Assembly (NCBI GenBank): GCA_023392615.1
Contig: JAEVYT010000041.1
Span: 62,001 to 126,000, forward strand
From: Bacillota bacterium
GTDB lineage: Bacteria; Bacillota; Clostridia; Lachnospirales; Lachnospiraceae
Length of the DNA stretch: 64,000 nucleotides
Direction: 5' to 3'
Every line of letters begins with the position of its first letter. Within the stretch, counting starts at the first letter, position 1. The position numbers were made by a program, and so were the translations under genes. Under the pieces are notes generated by a model that was not told the DNA's origin, did not search any database, and was given only the letters and a program-made list of their open reading frames with translations. This document shows, piece after piece, positions 43,525 to 52,880 of the stretch.

Positions 43525-44127
43525 TCACTCTTCAATTTTCTCGTTTGTACATACAAAATCCTGCTTGCCCGTTCCTTTTATCTTGTCTCCAATATGAATA
43601 TTTATTTTATTTGGAGCAACCAGCACAGTTTCAAAATCTTCATCACTCGTGTTTACAGATTCTAATGTACATGCATAAATTTTGTATCCTATGAAATTTA
43701 ATACAGGATTCATATATACCATATTATTGCTAATATAAATGTATCCAACAATCACCATTAGAAACAGAAAAACAAAACAGTCAACAATATTATTTAAAGA
43801 TAATCCCAAACATGATAGCAGGTAGATTGATATATAGTTAAAATAGTAATTACTGGTTTCGTTTACAATAGTAATAACCTTATATTTTTTTCTTCCAACT
43901 GTAGATTTTATTTTACTTTTTAAGTAAAGAAATGATATCACTGAAAGAATTATCATAACCATAATTGCGTAGTCATTCACCTCGTCAAATAATTTAACCG
44001 TTTTTATCCTATCAATAATGTTTATAAATCTTCCTTTCTCAGTGATACGTTCCAATATGTTTTTCCCAATGAGTAGTAAATATAACGGTATGTAGGACGA
44101 AACAAACAATAACAGTTTATTCTTCAT
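43525..44127 (-). CDS. kwaA: Kiwa membrane protein KwaA
   Basis: This 200-residue protein has four predicted membrane helices (about 2-22, 52-71, 95-111 and 116-135) and a soluble C-terminal part of about 60 residues. In Kiwa, KwaA forms a membrane assembly that senses phage attachment or DNA injection and works with KwaB. The gene order here is kwaB then kwaA, the reverse of the usual kwaA-kwaB. The call relies on topology, size and the neighbouring KwaB. The start at 44127 is chosen over that at 44139. Confidence 0.75.
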   Translation of the reverse strand: MKNKLLLFVSSYIPLYLLLIGKNILERITEKGRFINIIDRIKTVKLFDEVNDYAIMVMIILSVISFLYLKSKIKSTVGRKKYKVITIVNETSNYYFNYISIYLLSCLGLSLNNIVDCFVFLFLMVIVGYIYISNNMVYMNPVLNFIGYKIYACTLESVNTSDEDFETVLVAPNKINIHIGDKIKGTGKQDFVCTNEKIEE

Positions 44128-44139
44128 AAACATCACCAC

Positions 44140-45102
44140 CTATTCATACTTTTCAATTGCTTTTGCCACCATTCTTCTATCTGTCAAATCACTTGTTACA
44201 TAGTGCTCTAATAATAAATTCAAAATCTCTCCGGTATGATCTTTGTTATAAACAATTTTTCCGTCTGTACCCAATTGTAAATTCAACTTATGATTTGATA
44301 ATATTTCTGGTAGTTTATTTTTATTTATCTCTAGATTTTTAAAACCTTCTGCCAAAATTGCTTTTGTCAAACGTACAACATGACTTCCATTCTCTTTACA
44401 ATCCACAATGAACTGTTCTGGGTTTTCAAATACATCACAATCAACAATCTGCTCTTCGTTAGAATCTACAATTCTCTGATAAACATCCTTGAAATCTAAC
44501 ATTGTATTAAAATGATCTCTATTCACGATATAGAACAATTCACCTATACACAAAGCATCAACATTGGAGCTAATAATTAACAGCTCTTTATCAAACGCTT
44601 TTGCTTCTTTTCCATTAAAGGTGTAGCTACGTGTGTTTTTGAACTTTGCAGGAGATTTGTAATGTTGTTTATAAAAAATAATTGGTTCTCTATCATCTGT
44701 CGTACTACTTATTTTTAAGACAAGAAAATTAAACTTTCCAAAATCGGTACCTTCACCAATTGTATTTTCATCCGTTAAGTTAAGTGTAATTTTACTTATA
44801 ATTTGTTCATAATTATCTACTTTATCTTTTTCAATTACTTGGACAACATCATCCACTGAAACTTCCAAGTCATATTTGTCAAATTCCTTGCTGGTAAGAT
44901 GTTCTTTCATATTATTGATGGTCTCAACAACCATTGCTTCAATATCTTTTTCTCTACAAGCAAACATTAATGTTTTGTATTTGTTCAATCTGCTCTGTGT
45001 TTTTTGAACGAACATAATATCAATCTGGACAGTATCAATGTTCTCTGCATAATAATTAATCTGATCTATCACATCCTCTTTGTTCATTTCCTCAATATTC
45101 AT
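44140..45102 (-). CDS. kwaB: Kiwa DNA-binding protein KwaB (DUF4868)
   Basis: This 320-residue protein shows the DUF4868 pattern: a mixed N-terminal domain, then I-I-F-Y-K-Q-H-Y (about 142-149), then F-D-K-E-L-L-I-I-S-S-N-V-D-A-L-C-I-G-E-L-F-Y-I-V-N-R-D-H-F (about 170-200), and a helical C-terminus. In Kiwa, KwaB binds DNA and blocks phage replication or late transcription when activated at the membrane by KwaA. GGGAGG precedes the ATG. kwaA follows by 12 bases in the same operon. Confidence 0.85.
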   Translation of the reverse strand: MNIEEMNKEDVIDQINYYAENIDTVQIDIMFVQKTQSRLNKYKTLMFACREKDIEAMVVETINNMKEHLTSKEFDKYDLEVSVDDVVQVIEKDKVDNYEQIISKITLNLTDENTIGEGTDFGKFNFLVLKISSTTDDREPIIFYKQHYKSPAKFKNTRSYTFNGKEAKAFDKELLIISSNVDALCIGELFYIVNRDHFNTMLDFKDVYQRIVDSNEEQIVDCDVFENPEQFIVDCKENGSHVVRLTKAILAEGFKNLEINKNKLPEILSNHKLNLQLGTDGKIVYNKDHTGEILNLLLEHYVTSDLTDRRMVAKAIEKYE

Positions 45103-45150
45103 CCTCTGCCTCCCTCATACACATATATGTACTTTTCTCACAATGCCAAA

Positions 45151-46791
45151 TTAATCAATGTCATTCTTAAGCCAAACTAACCTTTTTTTGAATTCTTTTG
45201 CAAATGCTTCTAACCGGCTATTAAAAAAAATATCATAATCATTATCCCATATGCCGAATTCATCCAAATCTACAATTAAGTGTGATTTTACTGCTTTATC
45301 TAATTCAGTATTGATTTTTACAAATTCCTTCATGTATGTTCCCGGTGCCTTATCTTTGATTTTTTGCTTATTTAAAAAATCATCAACAATTGTTATGTTG
45401 GCAATATGATTGATATAAAATTCTTCCTCTCCTTTTTTGCTGAGATATGCTTTTGGAAAGAAATGATGATAGTTTTTACTATTTGCTTGTTTCAACCAAC
45501 TGTTACTAATATTGACATCCGCATTGTCATTTAGCGATAGTGGCTTCATATATGCTAAGATACATAAAAATCCTTTTATATACGCTTTCCCTGTTGAGAA
45601 CCAACCATTAGCACTTAGTGTTGGTGTACTTATATCAACAGGTTGCTCATATTTCGGTAATTTGCCCTTCAAAATAGTATCTATTTTTTTAATATCTTGT
45701 GCTATTTTTGTCTCCAATGAATTAGAATAACGAGAATTCAATACTGTCCTCCAGAAAAAATCCTGTAAATATTCTTTCTGCAATCCTTCTGGCTTATTGT
45801 TCTTATTCTTATAGAAATAATATGTAAATGGTACAAGCAAACCATAATACGGAAGAATACCTGATACCGGAATGCGGTACTTATTTCTAAAATATTCAAC
45901 CGCATGTAGTATCGAATCCTCAACAGCATCCCACACCGCAACAAATCTATTCTTTTCTAACTTTAAGATAGCTTTTTTATTACATTCTTTTACTAAGCAT
46001 GCAGATATACATTGCAAAATAGTTGATGAAGGGATTGTATCATAATCAACATTTTGTAGGGTTTCGATTAATTTGTCATATTTTTCAGCTAAGTCAAAAT
46101 TTTTTTCATTATCAAACGTCTTCGCCACCATAATTTCAAAGACCGATAAACTTTTTCCACCAACATTTATTCTTGTGAAAATTTCCGTTGCAATATCAAT
46201 TGGAACATCATTTACAGCAATAGTTGAAAAATCATATGTTTTTAATCTTTCAGAATAGTCACTTAATCTCTCAAAATATTGATTTTTAGGAGGCATCATA
46301 TAGTCTTGAGATATTTTCATTAAATTACCTGTATAGACCTCTGATACTTTAATATATCTTCCTTCTGTAGCATTTTCAAAATCTGGATCTATAATAACAA
46401 CTGCTTCATCTTCATCAACTTCTAAATCAATATATATTTCGGAGTAATCGTCTTTTTTTCCATCTTCATTCTCAATACATAATCCTTTGATGCAGCAAAA
46501 AATACTTGTCATTCTTTGCTGCCCATCTAGTACATACTGAACAAAATCTCCCTTTGGAGTCATCGGTAAGCACAAATTACCAATGTTTCGAACCGATCGT
46601 AGCTCTTCTTTCGTTTTCCATAAAATGAACGTACCTATCGGATATCCCTTTATAATGCTATCAATTAAATCTGCTACATTTTTCTTGCCCCAGACAAAAT
46701 CTCTTTGAAACTGCGGAATTTTAATTCTTCCTTTTTCAATTTCATTGATTAAATCCGAATATTTTAATGTTCCTGGTACTGGCTGATTCAT
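45151..46791 (-). CDS. DUF262/DUF1524 (GmrSD-like) restriction-type protein
   Basis: This 546-residue protein has the ParB-like DUF262 domain, with I-P-Q-F-Q-R-D-F-V-W at 25-34 and D-G-Q-Q-R at 89-93 (NTP and DNA handling motifs), and a C-terminal HNH-like DUF1524 region with Y-H-H-F-F-P-K-A-Y-L near 440, followed by H-I-A-N-I-T-I. Such proteins resemble GmrSD type IV enzymes that cut modified phage DNA. It starts at 46791, with GAGGAGG upstream. It lies between hsdS and kwaB. Confidence 0.82.
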   Translation of the reverse strand: MNQPVPGTLKYSDLINEIEKGRIKIPQFQRDFVWGKKNVADLIDSIIKGYPIGTFILWKTKEELRSVRNIGNLCLPMTPKGDFVQYVLDGQQRMTSIFCCIKGLCIENEDGKKDDYSEIYIDLEVDEDEAVVIIDPDFENATEGRYIKVSEVYTGNLMKISQDYMMPPKNQYFERLSDYSERLKTYDFSTIAVNDVPIDIATEIFTRINVGGKSLSVFEIMVAKTFDNEKNFDLAEKYDKLIETLQNVDYDTIPSSTILQCISACLVKECNKKAILKLEKNRFVAVWDAVEDSILHAVEYFRNKYRIPVSGILPYYGLLVPFTYYFYKNKNNKPEGLQKEYLQDFFWRTVLNSRYSNSLETKIAQDIKKIDTILKGKLPKYEQPVDISTPTLSANGWFSTGKAYIKGFLCILAYMKPLSLNDNADVNISNSWLKQANSKNYHHFFPKAYLSKKGEEEFYINHIANITIVDDFLNKQKIKDKAPGTYMKEFVKINTELDKAVKSHLIVDLDEFGIWDNDYDIFFNSRLEAFAKEFKKRLVWLKNDID

Positions 46792-46851
46792 TCCTTTCCT
46801 CCTCAATAGCACATATAATCCTTAGTTCTTTAAATGATGCAAGATATAAAT

Positions 46852-48306
46852 TTACTTTTTTAACTGCTGTGTAAACGGTAATAATTCTTCAATCGCTTGT
46901 ACAATGCGTTTTTGTTCTTCTAATGGTGCGAGTGGAACTAAATATTCTCTAATAAAAACTAAATTCAAATTTCCTTGCGATGCTGATTTACCGAGTGTTT
47001 TCTTTTCTGCTAACTTTCTCCCATAAGGTGAATTCAAAACATACATTAAATATTTCATATCATAATTTTTTAAATAGCACTTAATCAAGCACAAACTTAC
47101 ATATATAGAAAACTCAATATCAACATCAATTATTGCAGACTCCCCTATACCTGCTCCCACGCGTGTTAAAAGAATATCCCCTTTTTCAGGAGCTACATTT
47201 TTGTTATATTGAAAATAATCCTCCTCTGAAACAAACTTTTGAGTTTCTGGCATAAATTTAAAAGGTTTTACATTCTGCGCTGAAATAAAAGGGCGTCCTT
47301 CTTCTACATAAGTTGGTGTCTGATGTGTCCCATCAGAAATATTGCAAATTTCGGAAAACCTTACCCACTTCCAACCTTCAGGAATTTCAAATGGAATCTC
47401 ATCTTCTGTAATTTCACTCAAAGGTTTTTCTTTCTTAATTTTTCCTTCCTTTATGAGTCTTTCCTTTTCCTCTTGAATCTGCTGATATAGTTCTTCCGCA
47501 GTTCCTTCTTCTAGTCGTTGCTCTACTAATTTTCCTTGAATTGCATATTGCAGAATTGATTTCTGCATATCCTCTGGAAACTTCTTATTAAAGACTTCTA
47601 ATTTGCTGTATGCCTTGTCATATTGTTCCACATAAGGTAGCATTTCTTCAATTTTACCCACGATACGTTGTTGTTCGATTAAAGGTGGCAATGGAATCAA
47701 CTGATTTTTTACGACCTCTCCAGTTACTGCAACAAAAGTTGTACCAGATGCTTTTCTAATAAAATCCGCTTTAAATGCTCTAATAAAATATAAAATAAAC
47801 TTTTCACTTATTGCGCATAATCCTCTTATTGCGCATAACCCTCTTCCAATACATATTTTTCTTTCCGAAATATTAACTATCCCTACAGGTGCTCTAACGC
47901 ACAATAGTACAGCGTTAGGTTCGATTATTTTTGTTGGCTTATCTGTACTTTGTGCTGATTCTTTTAAATAATCCTCACCAAAAAAAACTTTTCCCTGGTG
48001 AAACTCTATTCCAATTTCACCTTCATAAACATTCTCACCCTTTGGTGACTGTCCCATTATAATGTCAAAAACATCTCCCAACCTCACCCATTCCCAACTT
48101 TCCGGAATTTCAAAAGGAATCTCTTCCTCTGTTATCTCTGGTAAAGGCTTTTCTTTTTTTATCTTCTTTTCTTTTATCAGTTGTTCCTTCTCAGTCTTTA
48201 TCTGCTCTAATAATTCCTTTGCAGTACCTTCATCTACTCTCTGTTCTACCAGTTTTCCCTGAATCGCCAACTGTAAAATACTATTTTTCAAATCTTGTGC
48301 TGTCAT
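46852..48306 (-). CDS. hsdS: Type I restriction-modification specificity subunit HsdS
   Basis: This 484-residue protein has two target recognition domains separated and ended by conserved helices (P-L-I-E-Q-Q-R-I-V-G-K-I-E-E-M-L-P and L-E-E-Q-K-R-I-V-Q-A-I-E-E-L-L-P). The N-terminal and middle helical parts repeat each other (L-Q-x-A-I-Q-G-K-L-V-E-Q-R twice), which is the usual pseudo-symmetry. An 18-base tandem duplication in the first TRD (47808-47843) adds G-L-C-A-I-R/S twice. It starts at 48306, one base after the hsdM stop, with GGAGG in the end of hsdM. Confidence 0.93.
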   Translation of the reverse strand: MTAQDLKNSILQLAIQGKLVEQRVDEGTAKELLEQIKTEKEQLIKEKKIKKEKPLPEITEEEIPFEIPESWEWVRLGDVFDIIMGQSPKGENVYEGEIGIEFHQGKVFFGEDYLKESAQSTDKPTKIIEPNAVLLCVRAPVGIVNISERKICIGRGLCAIRGLCAISEKFILYFIRAFKADFIRKASGTTFVAVTGEVVKNQLIPLPPLIEQQRIVGKIEEMLPYVEQYDKAYSKLEVFNKKFPEDMQKSILQYAIQGKLVEQRLEEGTAEELYQQIQEEKERLIKEGKIKKEKPLSEITEDEIPFEIPEGWKWVRFSEICNISDGTHQTPTYVEEGRPFISAQNVKPFKFMPETQKFVSEEDYFQYNKNVAPEKGDILLTRVGAGIGESAIIDVDIEFSIYVSLCLIKCYLKNYDMKYLMYVLNSPYGRKLAEKKTLGKSASQGNLNLVFIREYLVPLAPLEEQKRIVQAIEELLPFTQQLKK

Positions 48307-48307
48307 C

Positions 48308-49777
48308 CTAATTACCTCCAAGCATAGAAGTAATCTTCTCTAACACATGGTCAATTTCAGTATTCAAAGATGCTCTTTTTTCCTGATATTCACGTATCAA
48401 GTCCATTGGGTCTAAGATTTCCTCTTCCTCATGTGGAAACCCACATAAATCTAAGTTATATCCCAAGTTTTCAATATCTTCTACAGTGTACTTCTTTGCT
48501 TTTGGGAATCCATCCACTTCAATTTCTTCACGATTATTCCACCATTCAATCGCAGAACCAAAATGCTCCAACTTCATTGGCTTTGTTTTCGAGAAGTTCT
48601 TATATCCATCTGGCATGTCCAAACGATAGAACCATGTTTCTTCTGTTGGGTGTGTATTATCAAAGAATAGTATGTTAGTTGTAATAGACGTATAAGGAGC
48701 AAACACACTATGAGGCAAGCGAACAATCGTATGCAGATTGAATTCAGCCAATAACTTTTTCTTAATATTTACTTTTGCATTATCCGTTCCAAATAAGAAT
48801 CCATCAGGAAGAATAATGGCACATCTACCATTCTTCTTTAAACGGAACATAATAATATCAATAAAAAGATCCGCAGTTTCAGAACTTCTCAAATCACCTG
48901 GAAAATTAGCTTTTACACTATCCTTTTCATTTCCCCCATATGGTGGATTCATGAGAACAATATCAAACTGCTCCATACGTCTATATTCTTTATAATCTGT
49001 TTCCAATGTGTTTCCATGTATGATATCTGGATTGTCAATATCATGTAGTAGCATATTTGTTACACAAAGGATATGTGGCAACGCTTTCTTCTCTACTCCA
49101 TAGATGGAGTTATTATAGATTTCTCTGTTTTCAAGTGAATTCCCCACCTGCTTTTCTAAAGCATTTAATGCAGATACAAGAAATCCACCTGTACCGCAAG
49201 CAAAGTCAGCCACTTTTTCACCTAGTTTTGGTTTGATTACTTCTACCATAAAATCCGTAACTGCTCTTGGTGTATAAAATTCTCCTGCATTTCCTGCACT
49301 CTGCAAATCCTTTAAGAATGATTCATAGATTGTACCGAAAGCATGTCTTTCTTCATATTCTGTAAAATCTATTTCATCAATGATATTTACGACCTGACGG
49401 AGCAACACCCCATCTTTCATATAGTTATTAGCATCTTCAAAGGCATATTTTACAATGACTTGATTCATAGGAGTTTCATCATCGATCTCCAGATTTTTTA
49501 ATGTTGGGAATAGGATATTATTCACAAAGTTAAGAATGGCATCACCAGTCAGTGCTTCTCCATCTTTATTATCCACAGCCCAATTTCTCCATTTACATTC
49601 TTCTGGAATAATAGAGGAATATTCCTCATTTACCAGTTCCCATTCTTCCTCTTTTGCATCATATATTTTAAGGAAAAGAATCCATACAATCTGTTCAATC
49701 CTCTGCGCATCCCCATTTACACCTGCATCATTTCTCATTACATCCTGTATTCTTTTCACAAAGTTAGTTATAGCCAT
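48308..49777 (-). CDS. hsdM: Type I restriction-modification methyltransferase subunit HsdM
   Basis: This 489-residue adenine-N6 methyltransferase has an N-terminal HsdM_N domain, SAM motif I F-A-C-G-T-G-G-F at 192-199 and catalytic motif IV N-P-P-Y at 277-280. It modifies host target sites named by HsdS. AGGATAAG lies upstream of the ATG. It is the second gene in the order hsdR, hsdM, hsdS. Confidence 0.96.
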   Translation of the reverse strand: MAITNFVKRIQDVMRNDAGVNGDAQRIEQIVWILFLKIYDAKEEEWELVNEEYSSIIPEECKWRNWAVDNKDGEALTGDAILNFVNNILFPTLKNLEIDDETPMNQVIVKYAFEDANNYMKDGVLLRQVVNIIDEIDFTEYEERHAFGTIYESFLKDLQSAGNAGEFYTPRAVTDFMVEVIKPKLGEKVADFACGTGGFLVSALNALEKQVGNSLENREIYNNSIYGVEKKALPHILCVTNMLLHDIDNPDIIHGNTLETDYKEYRRMEQFDIVLMNPPYGGNEKDSVKANFPGDLRSSETADLFIDIIMFRLKKNGRCAIILPDGFLFGTDNAKVNIKKKLLAEFNLHTIVRLPHSVFAPYTSITTNILFFDNTHPTEETWFYRLDMPDGYKNFSKTKPMKLEHFGSAIEWWNNREEIEVDGFPKAKKYTVEDIENLGYNLDLCGFPHEEEEILDPMDLIREYQEKRASLNTEIDHVLEKITSMLGGN

Positions 49778-49818
49778 TTACTTATCCTACTTTCTTAGCA
49801 AGCTAAGCTTGCTGATTT

Positions 49819-52176
49819 TTATGCTGTATAAATTTCGTCTTCTAATTCTTTTATTGCTTTTTGATAGGCTTCTTTTCCACCAAATTCTTTGACAATCTTC
49901 ATTGGACTTCCATACTTGGCAAATTCCTGAAGCTGTAACACTTTGGTTTCCTCGATTTCCTTAATTCCCTCATTGGCATACTTATCTAGCAGGGTACTTA
50001 ATACCTGCTGTGCCAACTCAGAGTATTTATACAAATAATGACGTTTCTTCACATTATTTGCTCTTTCTATTTTCGTTAAAGGTGCTCTGTCATAGGCGAG
50101 ATGACATATCAAATCAAAGTCATCCAGTTCAGCTTTACCCGTTTCTTCTCTTACTGCATCTAACAGCACACCTTCATCCTTTAATTCATCAATAATTGCC
50201 TGTTTCTTTTGAGCCTCTGTCCATCGTTTCAAGAAATCATCTAATCTTGCATACTGTTGCAAAATGTTCTTTTTTGTGTAATCAATTAGGCTTTCTGTTA
50301 TCAACTTCCCATCTCTGTCTACATATTGAACTCGTTCAGATAATACTTTTACGCAAATATCCCCAACATAATATTTCTTGGGTCTATCATCATCGTCAAA
50401 ACCACCATCGCTACCAGAGCCACTTCCGCTTCCGCTTGAATTACTATCTGTAACTTCTGTATTATCTGGTTTTTCACCATCTTCATTCCCAGTTGGAATT
50501 TCTACGTCACCTGGTACATCAATTACTACTTCTGGGTCTCCATCAAAAGCTGGATCTGCAAATAATCTGCTGGCATTTCTAAAATCCATAATAGTAAAAT
50601 ACGTTTTTCCATAGTCTTCAAGAAGTCTGGTTCCACGACCAATAATTTGCTTAAATTCAGTCATGCTATTGATGTTATTATCCAGTACAATCAGTTTACA
50701 CATTTTTGCATCAACACCTGTTGTCATAAGCTTACTTGTTACCGCAATGACTGGATATGTGCTTTCTTCATCGATGAAATATTCTAGTTGGGATTTTCCT
50801 TCATCATTATCACCAGTAATACGCATGATATATTTATCATTCTGTGTATACAAATCCTTATTCTCATTAATAAGTGCTTGACGCATACGTTCCGCATGCT
50901 CAATGTCTACGCAGAAAACAATAGTCTTACTAAAACGGTCTGTTTTCTTTAAAAATTCTGTAATCTTAGCAGCAATCACTTTCGTACGTTGTTCGATAAC
51001 TAAGGTTCTGTCATAATCTTTGACATTATACTCTCTGTCTTCTATTTCATACCCGTTATCATCTACTTTACCACCCTCAGGGCGATATCCCTCTAAGTCC
51101 TTATCAAGCCCTACTCGAATCACTTTATAAGGGGCTAAAAATCCATCGTCAATTCCCTGCTTTAGTGAATACTCATAAATAGCTTCTCCAAAGTAAGTCT
51201 GGCTAGATGCCTCTTTTGTTTCAATCGGTGTTGCAGTACAACCAACCTGTGTAGCAGAAGAAAAATAATCTAAAATCTTTCTCCATGCAGACTCTTCCTT
51301 TGCACTTCCACGATGGCATTCGTCAATAACAATTAAATCAAAAAAAGTAGGCTGAAATTGAAGATATGTTTCTTCTCCATCCTCTCCTGATAACTGTTGA
51401 TATAATGCTAGATATATCTCATAAGAGCTATCCAGTTTTTTATTTGTTACCTTTGTCATTTTTCCACCAAAAGGTTTAAAATCTCCTGAAATCGTCTGAT
51501 CTACCAACACATTACGGTCTGCTAGAAATAGAATTTTCTTTTTAATACCAGCTTTCCATAATCGATAAATAATCTGGAATGCCATAAAAGTCTTTCCTGT
51601 TCCAGTAGCACAGACTAGGAGTGCTCTGTCTTTCCCACTTGCAACAGCATCCACTGTTCGATTAATTGCAATTCTCTGATAATATCTTGGCTTCTTATAT
51701 CCTGGAACAGAATAGTATGGCTCCAACAATGCCTTTTCTTCATTTAAGTCAATATTTTTGTCTTTGCAATATCTTTGATATAACTCTTCTGGTGAAGGGA
51801 AATCCTCTAAAGAAAGGTTTTTCACTTCTCCTGTAATCAAGTTTTGTTCTACAAATCCATCTCCATTAGAAGCATATACGTAATAAATATCTAAAGCTTT
51901 TGCATATTCAATTGCTTGTTGTAATCCTGCTCCAACTGGATGATTATTGTCTTTCGCTTCAATAATTGCCAATGGAAAATTCGGCTTATAAAACAGAACA
52001 TAATCAGCCCTTTTCTTCGAACCTCTGGCGGTAACATTTCCTCTTAAAATAATTCTACCCGCAGTAAATGCATATTCTAAACGAACTTGTTTCTTTATAT
52101 CCCATCCAGCTTCTGTAATTGCTGGTGTTATGTACCTTGCCTTTATATCTTCTTCTGATAAGTCTCTTTTCCCCAT
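49819..52176 (-). CDS. hsdR: Type I restriction endonuclease subunit HsdR (EcoEI type)
   Basis: This 785-residue protein has an N-terminal PD-(D/E)xK nuclease (Asp58 in R-A-D-Y-V-L and Glu73-x-Lys75 in I-I-E-A-K), a translocase with Walker A A-T-G-T-G-K-T at 190-196 and D-E-C-H-R-G, and a C-terminal EcoEI_R-like domain. A Gly/Ser-rich linker (S-S-G-S-G-S-G-S) joins them near residue 595. It starts at 52176, with AAAGGAAAAG upstream. It is the first gene of the RM operon. Confidence 0.95.
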   Translation of the reverse strand: MGKRDLSEEDIKARYITPAITEAGWDIKKQVRLEYAFTAGRIILRGNVTARGSKKRADYVLFYKPNFPLAIIEAKDNNHPVGAGLQQAIEYAKALDIYYVYASNGDGFVEQNLITGEVKNLSLEDFPSPEELYQRYCKDKNIDLNEEKALLEPYYSVPGYKKPRYYQRIAINRTVDAVASGKDRALLVCATGTGKTFMAFQIIYRLWKAGIKKKILFLADRNVLVDQTISGDFKPFGGKMTKVTNKKLDSSYEIYLALYQQLSGEDGEETYLQFQPTFFDLIVIDECHRGSAKEESAWRKILDYFSSATQVGCTATPIETKEASSQTYFGEAIYEYSLKQGIDDGFLAPYKVIRVGLDKDLEGYRPEGGKVDDNGYEIEDREYNVKDYDRTLVIEQRTKVIAAKITEFLKKTDRFSKTIVFCVDIEHAERMRQALINENKDLYTQNDKYIMRITGDNDEGKSQLEYFIDEESTYPVIAVTSKLMTTGVDAKMCKLIVLDNNINSMTEFKQIIGRGTRLLEDYGKTYFTIMDFRNASRLFADPAFDGDPEVVIDVPGDVEIPTGNEDGEKPDNTEVTDSNSSGSGSGSGSDGGFDDDDRPKKYYVGDICVKVLSERVQYVDRDGKLITESLIDYTKKNILQQYARLDDFLKRWTEAQKKQAIIDELKDEGVLLDAVREETGKAELDDFDLICHLAYDRAPLTKIERANNVKKRHYLYKYSELAQQVLSTLLDKYANEGIKEIEETKVLQLQEFAKYGSPMKIVKEFGGKEAYQKAIKELEDEIYTA

Positions 52177-52259
52177 AAGCTTTTCCTTTCTGTTGATTAT
52201 CTATGTTTTACTAATTTTTATCTCATTTATTAAAATATATTTCGAACAATTTTACATTA

Positions 52260-52508
52260 CTAATCAAGTATACCATTTTTAACTGTCCCATTTTCAGGAC
52301 TTATCTCAACAATATCATCAAATCCACATTTAAGTTCCAAACATATCCTTGCCAGAATATCCAAAGATACCTGCTCATTGTTTGACATTTTTGTAAAAGT
52401 ACTTGGGGCAATTTGAGTTTTTTTCCTTAAATCCACCTTTGTCATGTCTCTTTCAAGCAATAATCTCCACAACGGTTTGTAACTGATTTTTATTTGTTTT
52501 TCAGACAT
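52260..52508 (-). CDS. XRE/Cro-type HTH regulator upstream of the RM operon
   Basis: This 82-residue protein has a single XRE HTH (M-T-K-V-D-L-R-K-K-T-Q-I-A-P-S-T-F-T-K-M near residues 22-42). It lies 83 bases upstream of hsdR on the same strand with a GGAGG site. It probably acts as a controller of the restriction-modification genes, like C-proteins, though it may act elsewhere in the element. Confidence 0.82.
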   Translation of the reverse strand: MSEKQIKISYKPLWRLLLERDMTKVDLRKKTQIAPSTFTKMSNNEQVSLDILARICLELKCGFDDIVEISPENGTVKNGILD

Positions 52509-52666
52509 TTATTTTCCTCCATGTTTTACAAAAAACATTAAAATCCACTAAATAATATTGTATCAAACTTATTTCGTAATTACAAATGCAATTTTGATTT
52601 CTCGAAACTATATTCTTACAATTTTACCATAGTCTTACTCTGCGCTCTGTGATAAACTGTATTTAT

Positions 52667-52875
52667 ACATCTGCTTACGGGAGGGGCAAAGACTCTCTTG
52701 GTAAAGTCTGGTTAGCTGTCAGAAAAATTTTTGCAACTGCATTAATTTGTACTTGTGCTATATCCTTTAGCACAGAAAGAGAGGCTATTATGACAAAAAC
52801 AAATGATGTAACAACCCAATCAACTGTTACTAAGATTAGTGTGGCAACTAATCTTACTTTCCCGTAAGCAGATGT
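52667..52875 (+). ncRNA. Candidate structured RNA bounded by a 16-bp perfect inverted repeat
   Basis: ACATCTGCTTACGGGA (52667-52682) and TCCCGTAAGCAGATGT (52860-52875) are perfect complements. Inside are hairpins AGACT...AGTCT (52690-52709), TGTGCTA...TAGCACA (52754-52774) and AAGATTAGT-GTGGCA-ACTAATCTT (52832-52855). CTCTCTT (52693-52699) can also pair with AAGAGAG (52777-52783), which contains the ribosome site of a 25-codon ORF, so two folds compete. It lies between the relaxase stop and the XRE gene. It might be a regulatory RNA, a type I toxin-antitoxin-like leader or a small non-autonomous element. Confidence 0.45.
52790..52867 (+). CDS. Short ORF inside the structured segment
   Basis: The frame starts ATG at 52790 with AGAGAGG about 6 bases upstream, and encodes 25 residues (starting MTKTNDVTTQSTVTKISVAT) before TAA. 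It is Thr-rich and hydrophilic. The N-terminus resembles the start of TnpW-type transposon proteins, but the body is missing. Its ribosome site can be hidden by pairing with CTCTCTT upstream, and its stop lies in the right arm of the outer inverted repeat. Confidence 0.35.
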   Translation: MTKTNDVTTQSTVTKISVATNLTFP

Positions 52876-52880
52876 GTTCT

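Noticed and set aside
52667..52875. Retron-type ncRNA
   Set aside because: The bounding inverted repeat is suggestive, but no reverse transcriptase gene exists anywhere in the window.
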